64,000 nucleotides of DNA, taken from Alphaproteobacteria bacterium. GTDB taxonomy: Bacteria; Pseudomonadota; Alphaproteobacteria; Sphingomonadales; Kordiimonadaceae. Under the pieces are notes generated by a model. The model was not told where the DNA came from. It did not search any database and saw only the letters and a list, made by a program, of their open reading frames with translations. Position 1 is the first letter of the stretch, and every line of letters begins with the position of its first letter. The position numbers and the translations under genes were made by a program. The stretch covers positions 22,743 through 86,742 of the forward strand of contig JABXIS010000019.1 in assembly GCA_013372975.1 (NCBI GenBank), in the 5' to 3' direction. Below are positions 1-9,174 of this stretch, piece after piece.

Positions 1-711
1 GTCACACACAGATCGTGCGCCAAAATCTACCGTTTCGATCTCACCTGACACAAGAGAACGGGTGACATCATCAAAGGCCGCGGGCTCAACAACATACCCA
101 TCCAGCGAAGGGAAATGCTCATACAGGGCCAAATAGGCGCCCGAACACAATCCGCCGCCACCACAGTTGATAAGGGCCTGATCGGGCACAATGCCCATCG
201 CATCCAAATCCTGCGCAATCTCCAAGCCCACCGTACCCTGGCCGGCCATAATGAAAGGGTCATTATAGGGCGGTACGACCGTTGCCCCACTATCCCCAAC
301 AACCCGGGCAGCTACGGCTTCGCGATCTTCATTATAGCGATCATATAGAATAACCTCCGCGCCATAAGCACGTGTATTGGCCAACTTCAGTTCAGGGGCA
401 TCTGAAGGCATCACGATTGTCGCTCTGATCCCCAAAATCTGAGCCGCATGTGCTATTCCCTGCGCGTGGTTACCACTGGAGAAGGCGACTACACCAAGTG
501 CTTTTTCAGCGGCGGATAGTCGTGACAGCCTGTTGTATGCACCGCGAAACTTGAAGGCCCCTACCCGTTGCAAATTTTCGGGTTTGAGAAACACCCGCCC
601 CCCAACACGCTCATTGAGGGCTGGCAGTTCAAGTAATGGTGTTCTAACAGCGACGCCTTCAATTTGCCTGGCTGCATCAAGAATATCGTCGTAGCTGATG
701 GCATAGGTCAT
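1..711 (-). CDS. Threonine/serine dehydratase (threonine ammonia-lyase family), C-terminus cut by window edge
   Basis: This is a PLP-dependent fold-type II deaminase that converts threonine (or serine) to a 2-oxoacid plus ammonia in the cytoplasm. Reading leftward from the ATG at 711 gives 237 codons before the window ends, so the C-terminus is missing. Visible family marks are the Schiff-base lysine in GAFKFRGAYN (about residue 54), the substrate-loop SSGNHAQG (about 82-89) and the glycine loop GGGGL (about 182-186) that holds the PLP phosphate. The start overlaps the stop of the upstream gene as ATGA, which indicates translational coupling. Without the C-terminus it cannot be told whether an ACT-type regulatory domain is present, so a biosynthetic IlvA, a catabolic TdcB-like enzyme or a serine racemase relative all remain possible. 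Confidence 0.88.
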   Translation of the reverse strand, partial: MTYAISYDDILDAARQIEGVAVRTPLLELPALNERVGGRVFLKPENLQRVGAFKFRGAYNRLSRLSAAEKALGVVAFSSGNHAQGIAHAAQILGIRATIVMPSDAPELKLANTRAYGAEVILYDRYNEDREAVAARVVGDSGATVVPPYNDPFIMAGQGTVGLEIAQDLDAMGIVPDQALINCGGGGLCSGAYLALYEHFPSLDGYVVEPAAFDDVTRSLVSGEIETVDFGARSVCD

Positions 712-968
712 ATGTCAGTCTCCTCGCTGTGCTTTTTTTTGTTCGCATTGCGACGTTGCCACCAACGGCCGAGCTTGACCTCTTGTTCGCGCCTGAAACG
801 ACGTACAGCTGGGAAGTCAACCGACAACACAAGAAACCCAAGCGGTATCATCCAGAACCCCAATACCGGCAAAAAACCCAGTATGCCTCCGATGATAAGA
901 AGAATGCCCACCACAATGCGTCCAACGCGTGTGGCGGGCATCACCCGATTGACATGTTTTCTGACCAT
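708..968 (-). CDS. Small PGPGW-like inner-membrane protein
   Basis: This 86-residue protein has a basic N-terminus, a hydrophobic stretch at about residues 17-50 that can form a two-helix hairpin around a Leu-Pro-Val-Leu-Gly turn, then a charged Arg/Lys-rich cytoplasmic tail. The arrangement resembles the short PGPGW-type putative transmembrane proteins; that family link is recognised from pattern only. Its stop overlaps the start of the dehydratase gene by ATGA, and the aminotransferase gene ends 15 nt upstream, so it probably shares their transcript. No enzymatic residues are apparent and its function is unknown. Confidence 0.75.
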   Translation of the reverse strand: MVRKHVNRVMPATRVGRIVVGILLIIGGILGFLPVLGFWMIPLGFLVLSVDFPAVRRFRREQEVKLGRWWQRRNANKKKHSEETDI

Positions 969-983
969 GAAATCTCGTTTTGG

Positions 984-2312
984 TTAACCAACGTCCTTGA
1001 TGGTTTTCCGCATGATTTCACCGATCTTGTCAATATCTGATTTGGTAATATTCAATGGCGGTGCAATGGCGATATGGTCACCGCTCATGCGTACCTTGAG
1101 GCCGTTTTCGTATGAACGCTGGAATATCTGGGCTGAACGGGACATCGGCACACCATCAATCTGCGCGAACGTGAGTGCGCTCATGAAACCCAGATTACGG
1201 GCATCAACCACAACATCCGCTTCAGCCACACTGTGCACCATATCCTGGAAGTAGCCCTCAAGCGCACGTACATTCTCATATACGCCTTCTTCCAAGTAGG
1301 CTTTTTGTGTTGCGATGGCCGCTGCAACAGCCAATGGATGGGCAGAATAGGTATAACCGTGGAACAGTTCCACGCCAGCTTTGGTTTCATCCATGAACGT
1401 ATCATAGATATTCTTTTGCACCGCCACAGCGCCCATGGGCACAGAGCCGTTGTTGATGGCCTTCGCCGTGGTGATCATATCAGGCTCAACACCGAACCGC
1501 TCAGCCGCTGTCGCGTACCCAAGGCGCCCAAAAGCCGTGATCACCTCGTCGAAAATCAACAGAATACCGTGTTTCCTGGTGATCTCACGCAAGCGCTCAA
1601 GATATCCCTTTGGCGGAATGTAGACACCGCAAGAACCTGCAGCAGGTTCAACAATCACTGCAGCGATCGTGCTTGGGTCATGGAGGGCGATGATATTTTC
1701 CAACTCATCGGCAAACTGCATGCCCCCGTCAGGTTGTCCTTTGCTGTATGCCATCGTCGCGGGATCGTATGGGAAAGGCAGATGGTCTACGCCAGGCAGC
1801 ATTGCACCGAAAAATTTTCGGTTATTCACCATGCCACCCACCGAGATACCGCCGAATCCAACACCATGATAACCGCCAACACGGCCGATCAAGCGGGTGC
1901 GCTGCCCCTCGCCCCGCAGCCTGTGATATCCAAGCGCTATCTTGAGCGCTGTATCGACCGATTCAGAGCCTGAGTTGGTGAAGAAAAAATGGTTCAGGTC
2001 ACCGGGCATTGTATCCTTGAGCATATTGGCCAGCTCAAAAGCCCCTTTGTGACCGAAGGCGAATGCCGTCGCATAATCCAGCACACCGGCCTGCTCCTTG
2101 ATCGCTTCAACCACCTTTGGGTGATTGTGGCCAAGCGCACAACACCAGAGGCCAGATGATCCATCAATCACCTGCCGGCCATCGCTGGTAGTGTAGTAAA
2201 GCCCATCCGCGCTTTCGAGAATGCGTGGATTGGCCTTAAAATCCTTGTTTGGCGTAAATGGCATCCAATAGGCTGCCAAGTCGTCATTCACTCGTTTACT
2301 ATTGTCAGTCAT
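984..2312 (-). CDS. Class III omega-aminotransferase (beta-alanine/omega-amino acid:pyruvate type)
   Basis: This PLP enzyme would move the terminal amino group of an omega-amino acid or diamine to pyruvate. The 442-residue chain begins with the AYWMPFT motif typical of beta-alanine:pyruvate transaminases. It has the cofactor-binding GSES (115-118), the PLP-ring aspartate D255 in FDEV, and the internal aldimine lysine K284 in TTAKAINNG. I place the start at 2312 rather than at an upstream ATG at 2324, because the sequence GAGGTGTGTC directly before the 2312 ATG is a good ribosome-binding site. It lies downstream of the TonB receptor in the polyamine island. GABA, beta-alanine and putrescine are all plausible donors and the exact substrate cannot be read from sequence. 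Confidence 0.9.
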   Translation of the reverse strand: MTDNSKRVNDDLAAYWMPFTPNKDFKANPRILESADGLYYTTSDGRQVIDGSSGLWCCALGHNHPKVVEAIKEQAGVLDYATAFAFGHKGAFELANMLKDTMPGDLNHFFFTNSGSESVDTALKIALGYHRLRGEGQRTRLIGRVGGYHGVGFGGISVGGMVNNRKFFGAMLPGVDHLPFPYDPATMAYSKGQPDGGMQFADELENIIALHDPSTIAAVIVEPAAGSCGVYIPPKGYLERLREITRKHGILLIFDEVITAFGRLGYATAAERFGVEPDMITTAKAINNGSVPMGAVAVQKNIYDTFMDETKAGVELFHGYTYSAHPLAVAAAIATQKAYLEEGVYENVRALEGYFQDMVHSVAEADVVVDARNLGFMSALTFAQIDGVPMSRSAQIFQRSYENGLKVRMSGDHIAIAPPLNITKSDIDKIGEIMRKTIKDVG

Positions 2313-2331
2313 GACACACCTCATCTGTATG

Positions 2332-2351
2332 GAGAGGCCCGCAGGCCTCTC
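2332..2351 (-). other. Perfect RNA hairpin between TonB receptor and aminotransferase genes
   Basis: GAGAGGCC and GGCCTCTC form an uninterrupted 8-bp stem with a 4-nt loop, 20 nt upstream of the aminotransferase start. No T-run follows on the minus strand, so it is not a standard intrinsic terminator. It is more likely an mRNA-processing or stability stem separating the highly expressed receptor gene from the rest of the operon. Confidence 0.5.
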
Positions 2352-2393
2352 ACATCAAGGAAAAAATGTTATTTTACAAAAGCCTAAGCGGCT

Positions 2394-4730
2394 TTACTCA
2401 CCCCAACGATAGGTAAATTTGGCACCGAAGGTACGTGGGCGGCTAATGCCAAATCCATGCCCCGGGAAGAAATCCCCGCCTTCAGCGGTGCCGTCAAAAT
2501 ACACGCTGTCAAAGATGTTTTCGACATAGGCCACCACAGACCAACCATCAAAGCTTTCATAGCCAATTCGGGCGGAGAAATCTGACCAACCTTCTTGTGC
2601 ATACAGCTCGATGTTATCGAGGCCGCCATAGGTTTTTGACTGCGTACGGAAATCAACAGAAGCGTTGAATTCGCCGTTCTCACCCATATTCCGGTGATAC
2701 GATAGCAAACCAGAAAATGTTACCTTCGGCGTGCCCGGCAAGCGATTTCCGTCAACGCCTTCAGCAACAACTGGATCAACATTACTGATTTCGTTGCTGT
2801 TGTAAGAACCAGAGAAGAACGCATCAATGTTTTCGCTGATGATTGCCTGCAAAGTTCCTTCGAGCCCCGAAGCTTTCACCTTACCAACATTGGTAACGCG
2901 CGTGCCCTTGTCAAAATAGTTGAGCTGCAGATCTTTATACCGATAGTGATAAGCGCTCAGATCAATGCGAATGCGACGATCGAGCATATCACCCTTTACG
3001 CCCACTTCGTATGACCAAACGGTCTCTGGCTCAAACTGGTTGAGGCTGGCATTCAGTGCTACGAGATCCTCTGTAACATCATCATCGTCTGCTTCCACCG
3101 CGAAGCTACCAAAGCCACCGGCCTTGAAGCCTCGTGTCGCACTTGCATAGAACATCCAGTCGTCATTTGGGGTATAGCGAGCAATGAACCGCGGGGTGAA
3201 ATCATCCCATGATTGCTTGCCCGTCACAAAACCATCAGTGGTCACACCAAATGCCCAAAACGGCCCCAGATCACTTTCGACAGGCAGGATATAGTTCCCA
3301 AAGTCTTTGGTATCCTTGCTGTAACGAAGGCCCATACCAAGCTCAAATTTGTCGCTCATGGCATACGTCAGGTCCACATATGCGCCCCAACCTTCATAAT
3401 TGCCATAGACTTGGTTTGCCTCGAGAAGGCCGACAGAGTTCGGTGTAAACTCACCCCACTCATAGTATGCAAACACTTCGGAACAGCTGTAATAATAGTA
3501 TACTTGGCACATGACCTCTTCGTCACCGCGCTGTTCAAACAGGGCATCGATGTTTTCCTTATAGTAGGAAACGCCTGCATACCAGCTCAGCGGGCCATCA
3601 CTATTGGAAACAAGACGCAATTCCTGTTCGAAATAATCGCCTTCCTGTGTCTGGCCATAATCGTTGAACCCAATCGGCATGCCATCGAAATCTTCCGCAT
3701 AGGCATAGTCGTGGTCTTTATATCCAGTCAGCGATGTCAGAGTGGCGAACCCCAGATCAACGTTGATCTCGGCGCTCAAAGACATGATTTCGCCGCGGTC
3801 AAAGTTACCTAGCTTCTGGTCAGCACCAACATCACGACCATTGCCACCTGGGAAAATATCGTCGCCGATTACATTCTTCAGGTGCTGAACAATAGACTCG
3901 TCGGCACCGTTTGGTCCGTCATCCCGAATGAGGCGATAAATAGAGCCGGTCTGGTCACGATCTTCATATTCGAACATAAAGGTCGCATCCCAATTGTCAC
4001 CACGGGTAGCCGCAGTAGCGCGGAAAGCTGTTTTATCGTGGGCAACCAACTTGTCGTCGCTAGGCGCGGCTGTGTTATCCACATAGCCATTTTCTTCGCT
4101 ATGATAGGCCGCAAGACGCAACGCAAAATCTTCAGACATCGGCACATTTACAGCAGCTTCAGCCTCAAAAATTCCTCGTTCACCAAGGCCCAGTTCGGCA
4201 TAACCAGATGTAGCGTCAAAGTTCGGCTTCGCTGTATGCAAACTTACCGCACCACTAATTGCGTTCCGGCCAAAAAGGAACCCTTGCGGACCCCGCAGAA
4301 CCTCTGCCCTTTCCATGTCAAACATGGAGGTCACAACAACACCGTTGCGGCCCTGATAGAGGCCGTTTTTGAAGAAGCCGACAGAAGGATCACCGCCTAC
4401 ACCAAAGTCATTCGTGGAGATACCGCGAATGTTGATATAGTCGATGAAACTGTCTTTACTGTCACCGGAAAAACCGGGCGCAAACTTCACCAGATCTTTC
4501 ACATCATCCAAATTCACACGCTTGGTGAAATTAGCATCAAAGGCGGTGATCGCAACAGGCACATCCTGGGTCGACTGGGCCCGTTTCTGTGCAGTTACTA
4601 CCACTTCTTCGATAGCGAGCGCGTTCGTGCCGCTATCCTGTGCAACCGCGGCACCACCTGCTAGCAGGATCGCGCCCAAGGACGCGCCAGCCGCCAGTGA
4701 CAGGTTGCGGGTTCGATAGACAGGTTTCAT
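2394..4730 (-). CDS. TonB-dependent outer-membrane receptor
   Basis: This 778-residue outer-membrane receptor would take up a scarce substrate using energy from TonB/ExbBD. A signal peptide (about residues 1-30, ending Ala-Val-Ala before Gln-Asp) precedes a TonB-box-like EEVVVTAQKR at 41-50. The plug domain follows, with the typical RGPQGFLFGRNA segment, and then a long beta-barrel ending in aromatic and charged strands. I use the ATG at 4730 because GGGGAGGAGCAGAGT precedes it; the longer frame to 4808 has no matching signal peptide. It resembles the large alphaproteobacterial receptors often annotated as siderophore- or carbohydrate-type. Its place between a sulfotransferase gene and an aminotransferase gene suggests a nitrogenous substrate, but that is inference. 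Confidence 0.92.
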   Translation of the reverse strand: MKPVYRTRNLSLAAGASLGAILLAGGAAVAQDSGTNALAIEEVVVTAQKRAQSTQDVPVAITAFDANFTKRVNLDDVKDLVKFAPGFSGDSKDSFIDYINIRGISTNDFGVGGDPSVGFFKNGLYQGRNGVVVTSMFDMERAEVLRGPQGFLFGRNAISGAVSLHTAKPNFDATSGYAELGLGERGIFEAEAAVNVPMSEDFALRLAAYHSEENGYVDNTAAPSDDKLVAHDKTAFRATAATRGDNWDATFMFEYEDRDQTGSIYRLIRDDGPNGADESIVQHLKNVIGDDIFPGGNGRDVGADQKLGNFDRGEIMSLSAEINVDLGFATLTSLTGYKDHDYAYAEDFDGMPIGFNDYGQTQEGDYFEQELRLVSNSDGPLSWYAGVSYYKENIDALFEQRGDEEVMCQVYYYYSCSEVFAYYEWGEFTPNSVGLLEANQVYGNYEGWGAYVDLTYAMSDKFELGMGLRYSKDTKDFGNYILPVESDLGPFWAFGVTTDGFVTGKQSWDDFTPRFIARYTPNDDWMFYASATRGFKAGGFGSFAVEADDDDVTEDLVALNASLNQFEPETVWSYEVGVKGDMLDRRIRIDLSAYHYRYKDLQLNYFDKGTRVTNVGKVKASGLEGTLQAIISENIDAFFSGSYNSNEISNVDPVVAEGVDGNRLPGTPKVTFSGLLSYHRNMGENGEFNASVDFRTQSKTYGGLDNIELYAQEGWSDFSARIGYESFDGWSVVAYVENIFDSVYFDGTAEGGDFFPGHGFGISRPRTFGAKFTYRWGE

Positions 4731-4754
4731 ACTCTGCTCCTCCCCTAAGGATAT

Positions 4755-4803
4755 GCCCGAACCTTTCGGGCGTGTAAGCAGCCTCTGTCTGGTGAAAGCT
4801 GCT
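4755..4803 (-). other. Structured 5' leader of the TonB receptor gene
   Basis: Two inverted repeats lie in the 127-nt gap upstream of the receptor start. GCCCGAA/TTCGGGC (4755-4771) is a 7-bp stem with a 3-nt loop. AGCAGC/GCTGCT (4777-4782 with 4798-4803) is a 6-bp stem. The inner one ends 24 nt before the start codon. They do not match any riboswitch consensus I recognise, and no T-run marks a terminator. Confidence 0.4.
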
Positions 4804-4857
4804 CTCATGTTTAAACCACTACAGGAAGGCGACCAATAGATGCGCCTCCTGCCCTAC

Positions 4858-6492
4858 CTAATTGGGTTCAATCTTGAACCCCGCCTTCTGAAGCACCTTC
4901 TTCATGGGTTCCAGATGGCTTTCAAATTCTCTCCAGCGCCCTACAGAGCGCGTATGGGCCTTTTCCCGCACCTGTGCGGCACTGGCCGTTGTCACTGCGG
5001 CATCCTGATTATGGAAATCGATACAGGCGCTTTGCCAATCGAGGCCAAGGAAGTCGATAATTCGGCGGGCTTCAGGCTCAAGGCCCTGCACCACAGCCTC
5101 ATATTCAACATCCAGGATACGGTCCCCAAGGACATCTCGCCATGTATCCATCAGCTTGCGATACCGAACGTGGTGACGCGCCATTTCTTCCTGATCATAG
5201 GAATGATAGTAGGCCTCGGCGAACAACTGTTTGTAGCTTGCGAAACAGCTATCCATCGGGTCACGCACGATATGAATGATCTTGGCATTCGGGAGTGCGG
5301 CCGCAATCAGCGGCAGATACATGTAATTTACCGGCAGCTTATCTACAAAATGCAGTGCATCCGGGCGTACAGACCGGGTTGTCTCCAGATACAGGTCTCC
5401 CAGCGCCTTCATGTCTAGGTCTGGCGCCTTCCTGACAATCTCAGCCGTCATCGGTTTAGGTGAACTCATCTCCGCAAGGCGCTTTATCGCCATGCCGAAC
5501 TGCTGCAACTCTCCCGCAGACGCAACATCTGTGTGTGCAGTGATAATGCGCTCAACAAGTGTGGTACCCGTGCGCGGTTGGCCAACGATGAAGACCGGAG
5601 CATCACTCTCCGCACCACCGGGCTGTCCATCAAACCATGACTTATCGAGGGTTTCAGCGAGTGTATCGAACAACTCGCATTCTGCCGCTTCATCATAATT
5701 GATTTGCGACCGCCTGCTTTTTGCCCCGGCCTGATAGGCCTCAAAGGCGGCATCCCAATTCGCCTGATCCTCATATTCTTTACCAATGGCATAGTTGAGG
5801 AATGCACCGCTTGGATGGTCTGTAGGCAATTTCTTCAGGATTGCCTGCATTTCGTCTATATGGCGGCTATCAACAGCCTTATCAAGGCGCGACAGCATCC
5901 AGTGAGCCATACCGTCATAAGGCTTTTCCTTAAGGACCAAACGTAACGCGTCCGCAGCTTCTTCAAGCCTGCCGAGGAAAGTTAGGGCTTTGGCCCGGCT
6001 CAGTTCAAAAAAAGATGAGCTGGCGCCGGCAGCAGCCTTGTCGAACCAGATAAGCGCCTTTTCCTGATCTCCGAGAACGCTATACACATTTCCGATAACG
6101 TCCAACACCATGGCATCTGACGGATTGCCTGCTTCCGCCTTATTCAGCGTTTCCTCTGCAACGGAAAATTGGCCCATCTTTGCACAGCAGCGCGCAAGCT
6201 GGGCCCAACCAGCAATATGGTTTTCATCCAATGAAACAACGTTCCTGAACGCCCGGCGAGCCGTGATCCATTCGCCACTTTCGATACCGACCAAGCCCAC
6301 AAGAAAGTGCGCTTCAACTTGCTTGGGACGGTATTTTAAAACCAGATTGCAGCAATTGCCGGCTTCCTTGAAGTCGCGCCGCATCAGGGCTTCATAGCCA
6401 CGGCGCAAAAACTTGGCCGCGTCCGCCTGCCCCATCTCCCTTGGAGCAGCAGAATTCTGGCGAAGTCCAGCAATGTGGCCTGATGAATTCAT
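4858..6492 (-). CDS. TPR-repeat sulfotransferase
   Basis: This 544-residue protein has two parts. Residues about 25-290 are helical tetratricopeptide-like repeats (EALMRRDFKEA, QLARCCAKMGQFSVAEETL and similar). The C-terminal half is a PAPS-dependent sulfotransferase, with the 5'-phosphosulfate loop FIVGQPRTGTT at 301-311 and a 3'-phosphate-binding segment IIHIVRDPMDSCFASY at 405-420. It would transfer sulfate from PAPS to an unknown acceptor. No signal peptide is seen. Its start is only 3 nt from the stop of the upstream FAD oxidase gene, so the two are co-transcribed. A sulfotransferase is not part of any known putrescine route, which makes the acceptor an open question. Confidence 0.85.
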   Translation of the reverse strand: MNSSGHIAGLRQNSAAPREMGQADAAKFLRRGYEALMRRDFKEAGNCCNLVLKYRPKQVEAHFLVGLVGIESGEWITARRAFRNVVSLDENHIAGWAQLARCCAKMGQFSVAEETLNKAEAGNPSDAMVLDVIGNVYSVLGDQEKALIWFDKAAAGASSSFFELSRAKALTFLGRLEEAADALRLVLKEKPYDGMAHWMLSRLDKAVDSRHIDEMQAILKKLPTDHPSGAFLNYAIGKEYEDQANWDAAFEAYQAGAKSRRSQINYDEAAECELFDTLAETLDKSWFDGQPGGAESDAPVFIVGQPRTGTTLVERIITAHTDVASAGELQQFGMAIKRLAEMSSPKPMTAEIVRKAPDLDMKALGDLYLETTRSVRPDALHFVDKLPVNYMYLPLIAAALPNAKIIHIVRDPMDSCFASYKQLFAEAYYHSYDQEEMARHHVRYRKLMDTWRDVLGDRILDVEYEAVVQGLEPEARRIIDFLGLDWQSACIDFHNQDAAVTTASAAQVREKAHTRSVGRWREFESHLEPMKKVLQKAGFKIEPN

Positions 6493-6495
6493 TTC

Positions 6496-7806
6496 TTACC
6501 CCAATGCATCCTTCAATCTGTAATAGGCCATACCAACCGCCTGAATGGGTGCCTTGAACATCTGTCCGCCCGGGAACGGGGGATGTTTGATTTTGGCCAT
6601 CACATCAAAGCGCTCCATCTGGCCCGAGATTGCCTCGGCAATCAGGCGCGCAGACATATGCGTTGGCGCCACGCCGTGCCCTGAATAAGCTTGCGCGAAA
6701 TAAACATTTGGCGCCAGCCTCCCAAGTTGCGGGATACGGTTCAAACCAATGCCCATATAGCCACCCCAGGCATGATCAATTTTCACACCCTTGAGCTGCG
6801 GGAATACCTTAAGAACATTCGGCATAATGGCACCAATAATATCCCTCGGATGACGGCCTGAGTAAGTTGCCAACCCACCAAAAAGTAAACGATTATCGGC
6901 AGTTAGTCGAAAGTAATCCAATGCCCAGCGCTGATCACACACAGCAAAGTTCGCGGGGAGTATTTCTTTTGCAACACTCTCTTCCAACGGTTCCGTCGTC
7001 ACGATATAGCTGCCCGTTGGCAATATTCGCGATGCCAGTTTTGGCACAAGCTTGCCCAGATAGGCATTGCCACCCAGAACCAGTATATCTGCGGTGATCC
7101 GGCAGGTATCCATATCGATGGTAACCTTGTCGCCATATTCGATCTTGGATACACGTGCATCTTCGAAGATTTTGGCACCAAGCTTCTCTGCAGCCCTAGC
7201 TTCACCGCGCACAAGATTAAGCACATGGCAATGACCCCACCCCATGTTGGTCAGGCCACCGATATAACGGTCTGAACCGACGTAGTTTTTCACCTCGTCA
7301 GCACCAACCATTCTCTGCTCGGGCTTGTAGCCAAAAGACTTAAGCGTTTCCATGGATTCAGCAAGTTCATCCATCTCGCGCTGCTTCATCGCAGCATCGA
7401 AATAGCCCCATTTCATATCGCAGTCGATATCATACTTGCTGATCCACTCATCAATGATATCAACGCATTCAACGCCCATTTCCCATGCAGCGCGCGCATT
7501 GTCCCGACCGAAAACCTTCTGGATTTTGGACATATTGGACAATTCAGGCCCATAACCGCCAATCACCTGCCCGCCGTTGCGCCCTGATGCACCCCAACCA
7601 ATGCGGTTTTGCTCAACAAGGGCAACGTCATAGCCCTTCTCGGCAAGATGCAGCGCAGCCGCGACGCCGGTGAAACCGCCCCCCACCACGCACACATTCA
7701 CATGCATATTACCTTCCAGCCGCCTGAAGGGCGTCAGGTCATTGCATGTCGCCGTATAATAGGACGGCGGGAACTGGTCGGTGTGAATGGAATCACGAAT
7801 ACGCAT
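6496..7806 (-). CDS. FAD-dependent amine oxidase, PuuB-type (gamma-glutamylputrescine oxidoreductase family)
   Basis: This 436-residue DAO-fold flavoprotein is predicted to oxidise the free amino end of gamma-glutamylputrescine (or a related conjugate) to the aldehyde. An N-terminal segment that includes SYYTAT precedes the dinucleotide-binding loop VVGGGFTG (about 40-47), followed by the GWGASGRNGGQ motif characteristic of the PuuB/OrdL group. The C-terminal GYSGHGVAPTH segment completes FAD binding. It is a paralogue of the oxidase at 10950, with the same motifs throughout. The gene lies 8 nt after the PuuA-like ligase gene. Substrate assignment rests on the neighbouring ligase and dehydrogenases. 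Confidence 0.87.
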   Translation of the reverse strand: MRIRDSIHTDQFPPSYYTATCNDLTPFRRLEGNMHVNVCVVGGGFTGVAAALHLAEKGYDVALVEQNRIGWGASGRNGGQVIGGYGPELSNMSKIQKVFGRDNARAAWEMGVECVDIIDEWISKYDIDCDMKWGYFDAAMKQREMDELAESMETLKSFGYKPEQRMVGADEVKNYVGSDRYIGGLTNMGWGHCHVLNLVRGEARAAEKLGAKIFEDARVSKIEYGDKVTIDMDTCRITADILVLGGNAYLGKLVPKLASRILPTGSYIVTTEPLEESVAKEILPANFAVCDQRWALDYFRLTADNRLLFGGLATYSGRHPRDIIGAIMPNVLKVFPQLKGVKIDHAWGGYMGIGLNRIPQLGRLAPNVYFAQAYSGHGVAPTHMSARLIAEAISGQMERFDVMAKIKHPPFPGGQMFKAPIQAVGMAYYRLKDALG

Positions 7807-7814
7807 ACAGGCCT

Positions 7815-9173
7815 CTAGATAATCCTTAAGTAGTTTTCATAGTCAGCAGCGCTGATTTGCCGGTGGAAATCCTCTTCCTCTGAGCGGCGAACCCGAAGGT
7901 ACAGATCCACAAAATCATTACCCAGATAGGTGCGCATGATCTTGCTTTTCTCAAGCACATCGAGAGCAATACGCCAACGTGGAGGCAATACGCCTGCAAA
8001 ATCCACAAGATCGAATTCACCCAGCGGCTCACCAGGATCGCTTTCTTCTTCCATACCGTAAAAGGCGCCGGCAAGGATGGCTGCCACAACCAGATGCGGG
8101 CAAACGTCAGCACCACACACCCGATGTTCAAACCGGCGATTTGCATCATCTGAAAGCGGCAAGCGTACGCTCAGGCGGCGGTTATTTTCGCCCCAATTCG
8201 GCACCACGGGCGCAAACCACTCTGGATCAAAGCGGCGGAAACTGTTCGCATTTGGGGCAAAAAAGGCTGTGGCCTGCGGCATGGTGCGCAACAGACCACC
8301 CACCGCGTGCGCGAGCCTAGCCTCACCTTCCTCACCCGAGAAAATATTTTCGCCTTCGGCATCCAACACGCTGACATGCGCGTGCAGGCCATTGCCCACT
8401 TCGTCAAAGATTGGCTTGGCCATAAAACTGGCAAGCAGGCCGTGCTTCAACGCCACTGACTTCACTGCACGTTTCAGAAGAAGCGCGTCATCACATGCTT
8501 TCTCCACATCGGAGGTATGCTGCAGGTTCACTTCGAACTGGCCGTTGCCATACTCGCAAACCAGCCCGATAACTTCGAGGCCCTGCGCCCGACAGCCATC
8601 TTCGATTTCCTGCATCAAGCCTTCGAAATCGTAGAAAATATCCATGTTATAGCAGTTGGCACCAGTCGCAGCCGCCATACCGTTTGGCGGCGATACTGGC
8701 ACTGGAGGCACCGATCCTGCTTCGAACAGGAAAAATTCATACTCAAGCGCAATAACCGGCTTGAGCCCTTTTTCGCTATAATGATCGAGAACGCCCTGCA
8801 ACACAGTGCGCGGATCCATGAAAAACGGAGATCCGTCAGTATCTTGCATTGTAACCTGAATCTGCGCGGTAGGTCGGCTTGCCCAGGGCACCACCTTCAA
8901 CGTGCCAGGCACCGGCATACACACCCTGTCTGGGTCGCTACCATAATCATCGAGAATGGATTCAGCATTGGCGCCATTGGTGGTCAGAAAAGGTGTGGTA
9001 ATCGGAAAAGGAATACCATTTTTCGCCAAATTCTTGAGGCCGGATATTGGCATCTGCTTGCCGCGGAAGATGCCATTCATATCGGCGATCATCACTTCCA
9101 CGGTTTCAATTTCCGGATTGGCTTCAAGAAAAGCCTGTATTTCCTCAGTCATTGGCATTTGTCTATTGCTCAC
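7815..9173 (-). CDS. Glutamine-synthetase-family gamma-glutamylpolyamine ligase (PuuA-like), copy 1
   Basis: This 452-residue enzyme has the glutamine synthetase fold and should join glutamate to putrescine or another amine using ATP. The N-terminal beta-grasp part contains the MIADMNGIFRGKQMP segment typical of PuuA-like proteins. The catalytic domain has EYEFFLFE, the ammonium/amine-site segment NGQFEVNLQH, the glycine-rich GNGLHAHVSV and the RFEHRVCGADVCPHL block. The start is a GTG at 9173, preceded by GGGGATTTAAT. Only one base separates it from the stop of the aldehyde dehydrogenase gene, so the two are coupled. A second ligase at 13901 is clearly divergent, so the copies may prefer different amines. 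Confidence 0.88.
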   Translation of the reverse strand: MSNRQMPMTEEIQAFLEANPEIETVEVMIADMNGIFRGKQMPISGLKNLAKNGIPFPITTPFLTTNGANAESILDDYGSDPDRVCMPVPGTLKVVPWASRPTAQIQVTMQDTDGSPFFMDPRTVLQGVLDHYSEKGLKPVIALEYEFFLFEAGSVPPVPVSPPNGMAAATGANCYNMDIFYDFEGLMQEIEDGCRAQGLEVIGLVCEYGNGQFEVNLQHTSDVEKACDDALLLKRAVKSVALKHGLLASFMAKPIFDEVGNGLHAHVSVLDAEGENIFSGEEGEARLAHAVGGLLRTMPQATAFFAPNANSFRRFDPEWFAPVVPNWGENNRRLSVRLPLSDDANRRFEHRVCGADVCPHLVVAAILAGAFYGMEEESDPGEPLGEFDLVDFAGVLPPRWRIALDVLEKSKIMRTYLGNDFVDLYLRVRRSEEEDFHRQISAADYENYLRII

Positions 9174-9174
9174 A

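Noticed and set aside
3213..3812. 199-codon plus-strand frame inside the TonB receptor gene
   Set aside because: It is antisense to a full-length recognisable receptor and shows no domain; treated as a shadow frame.
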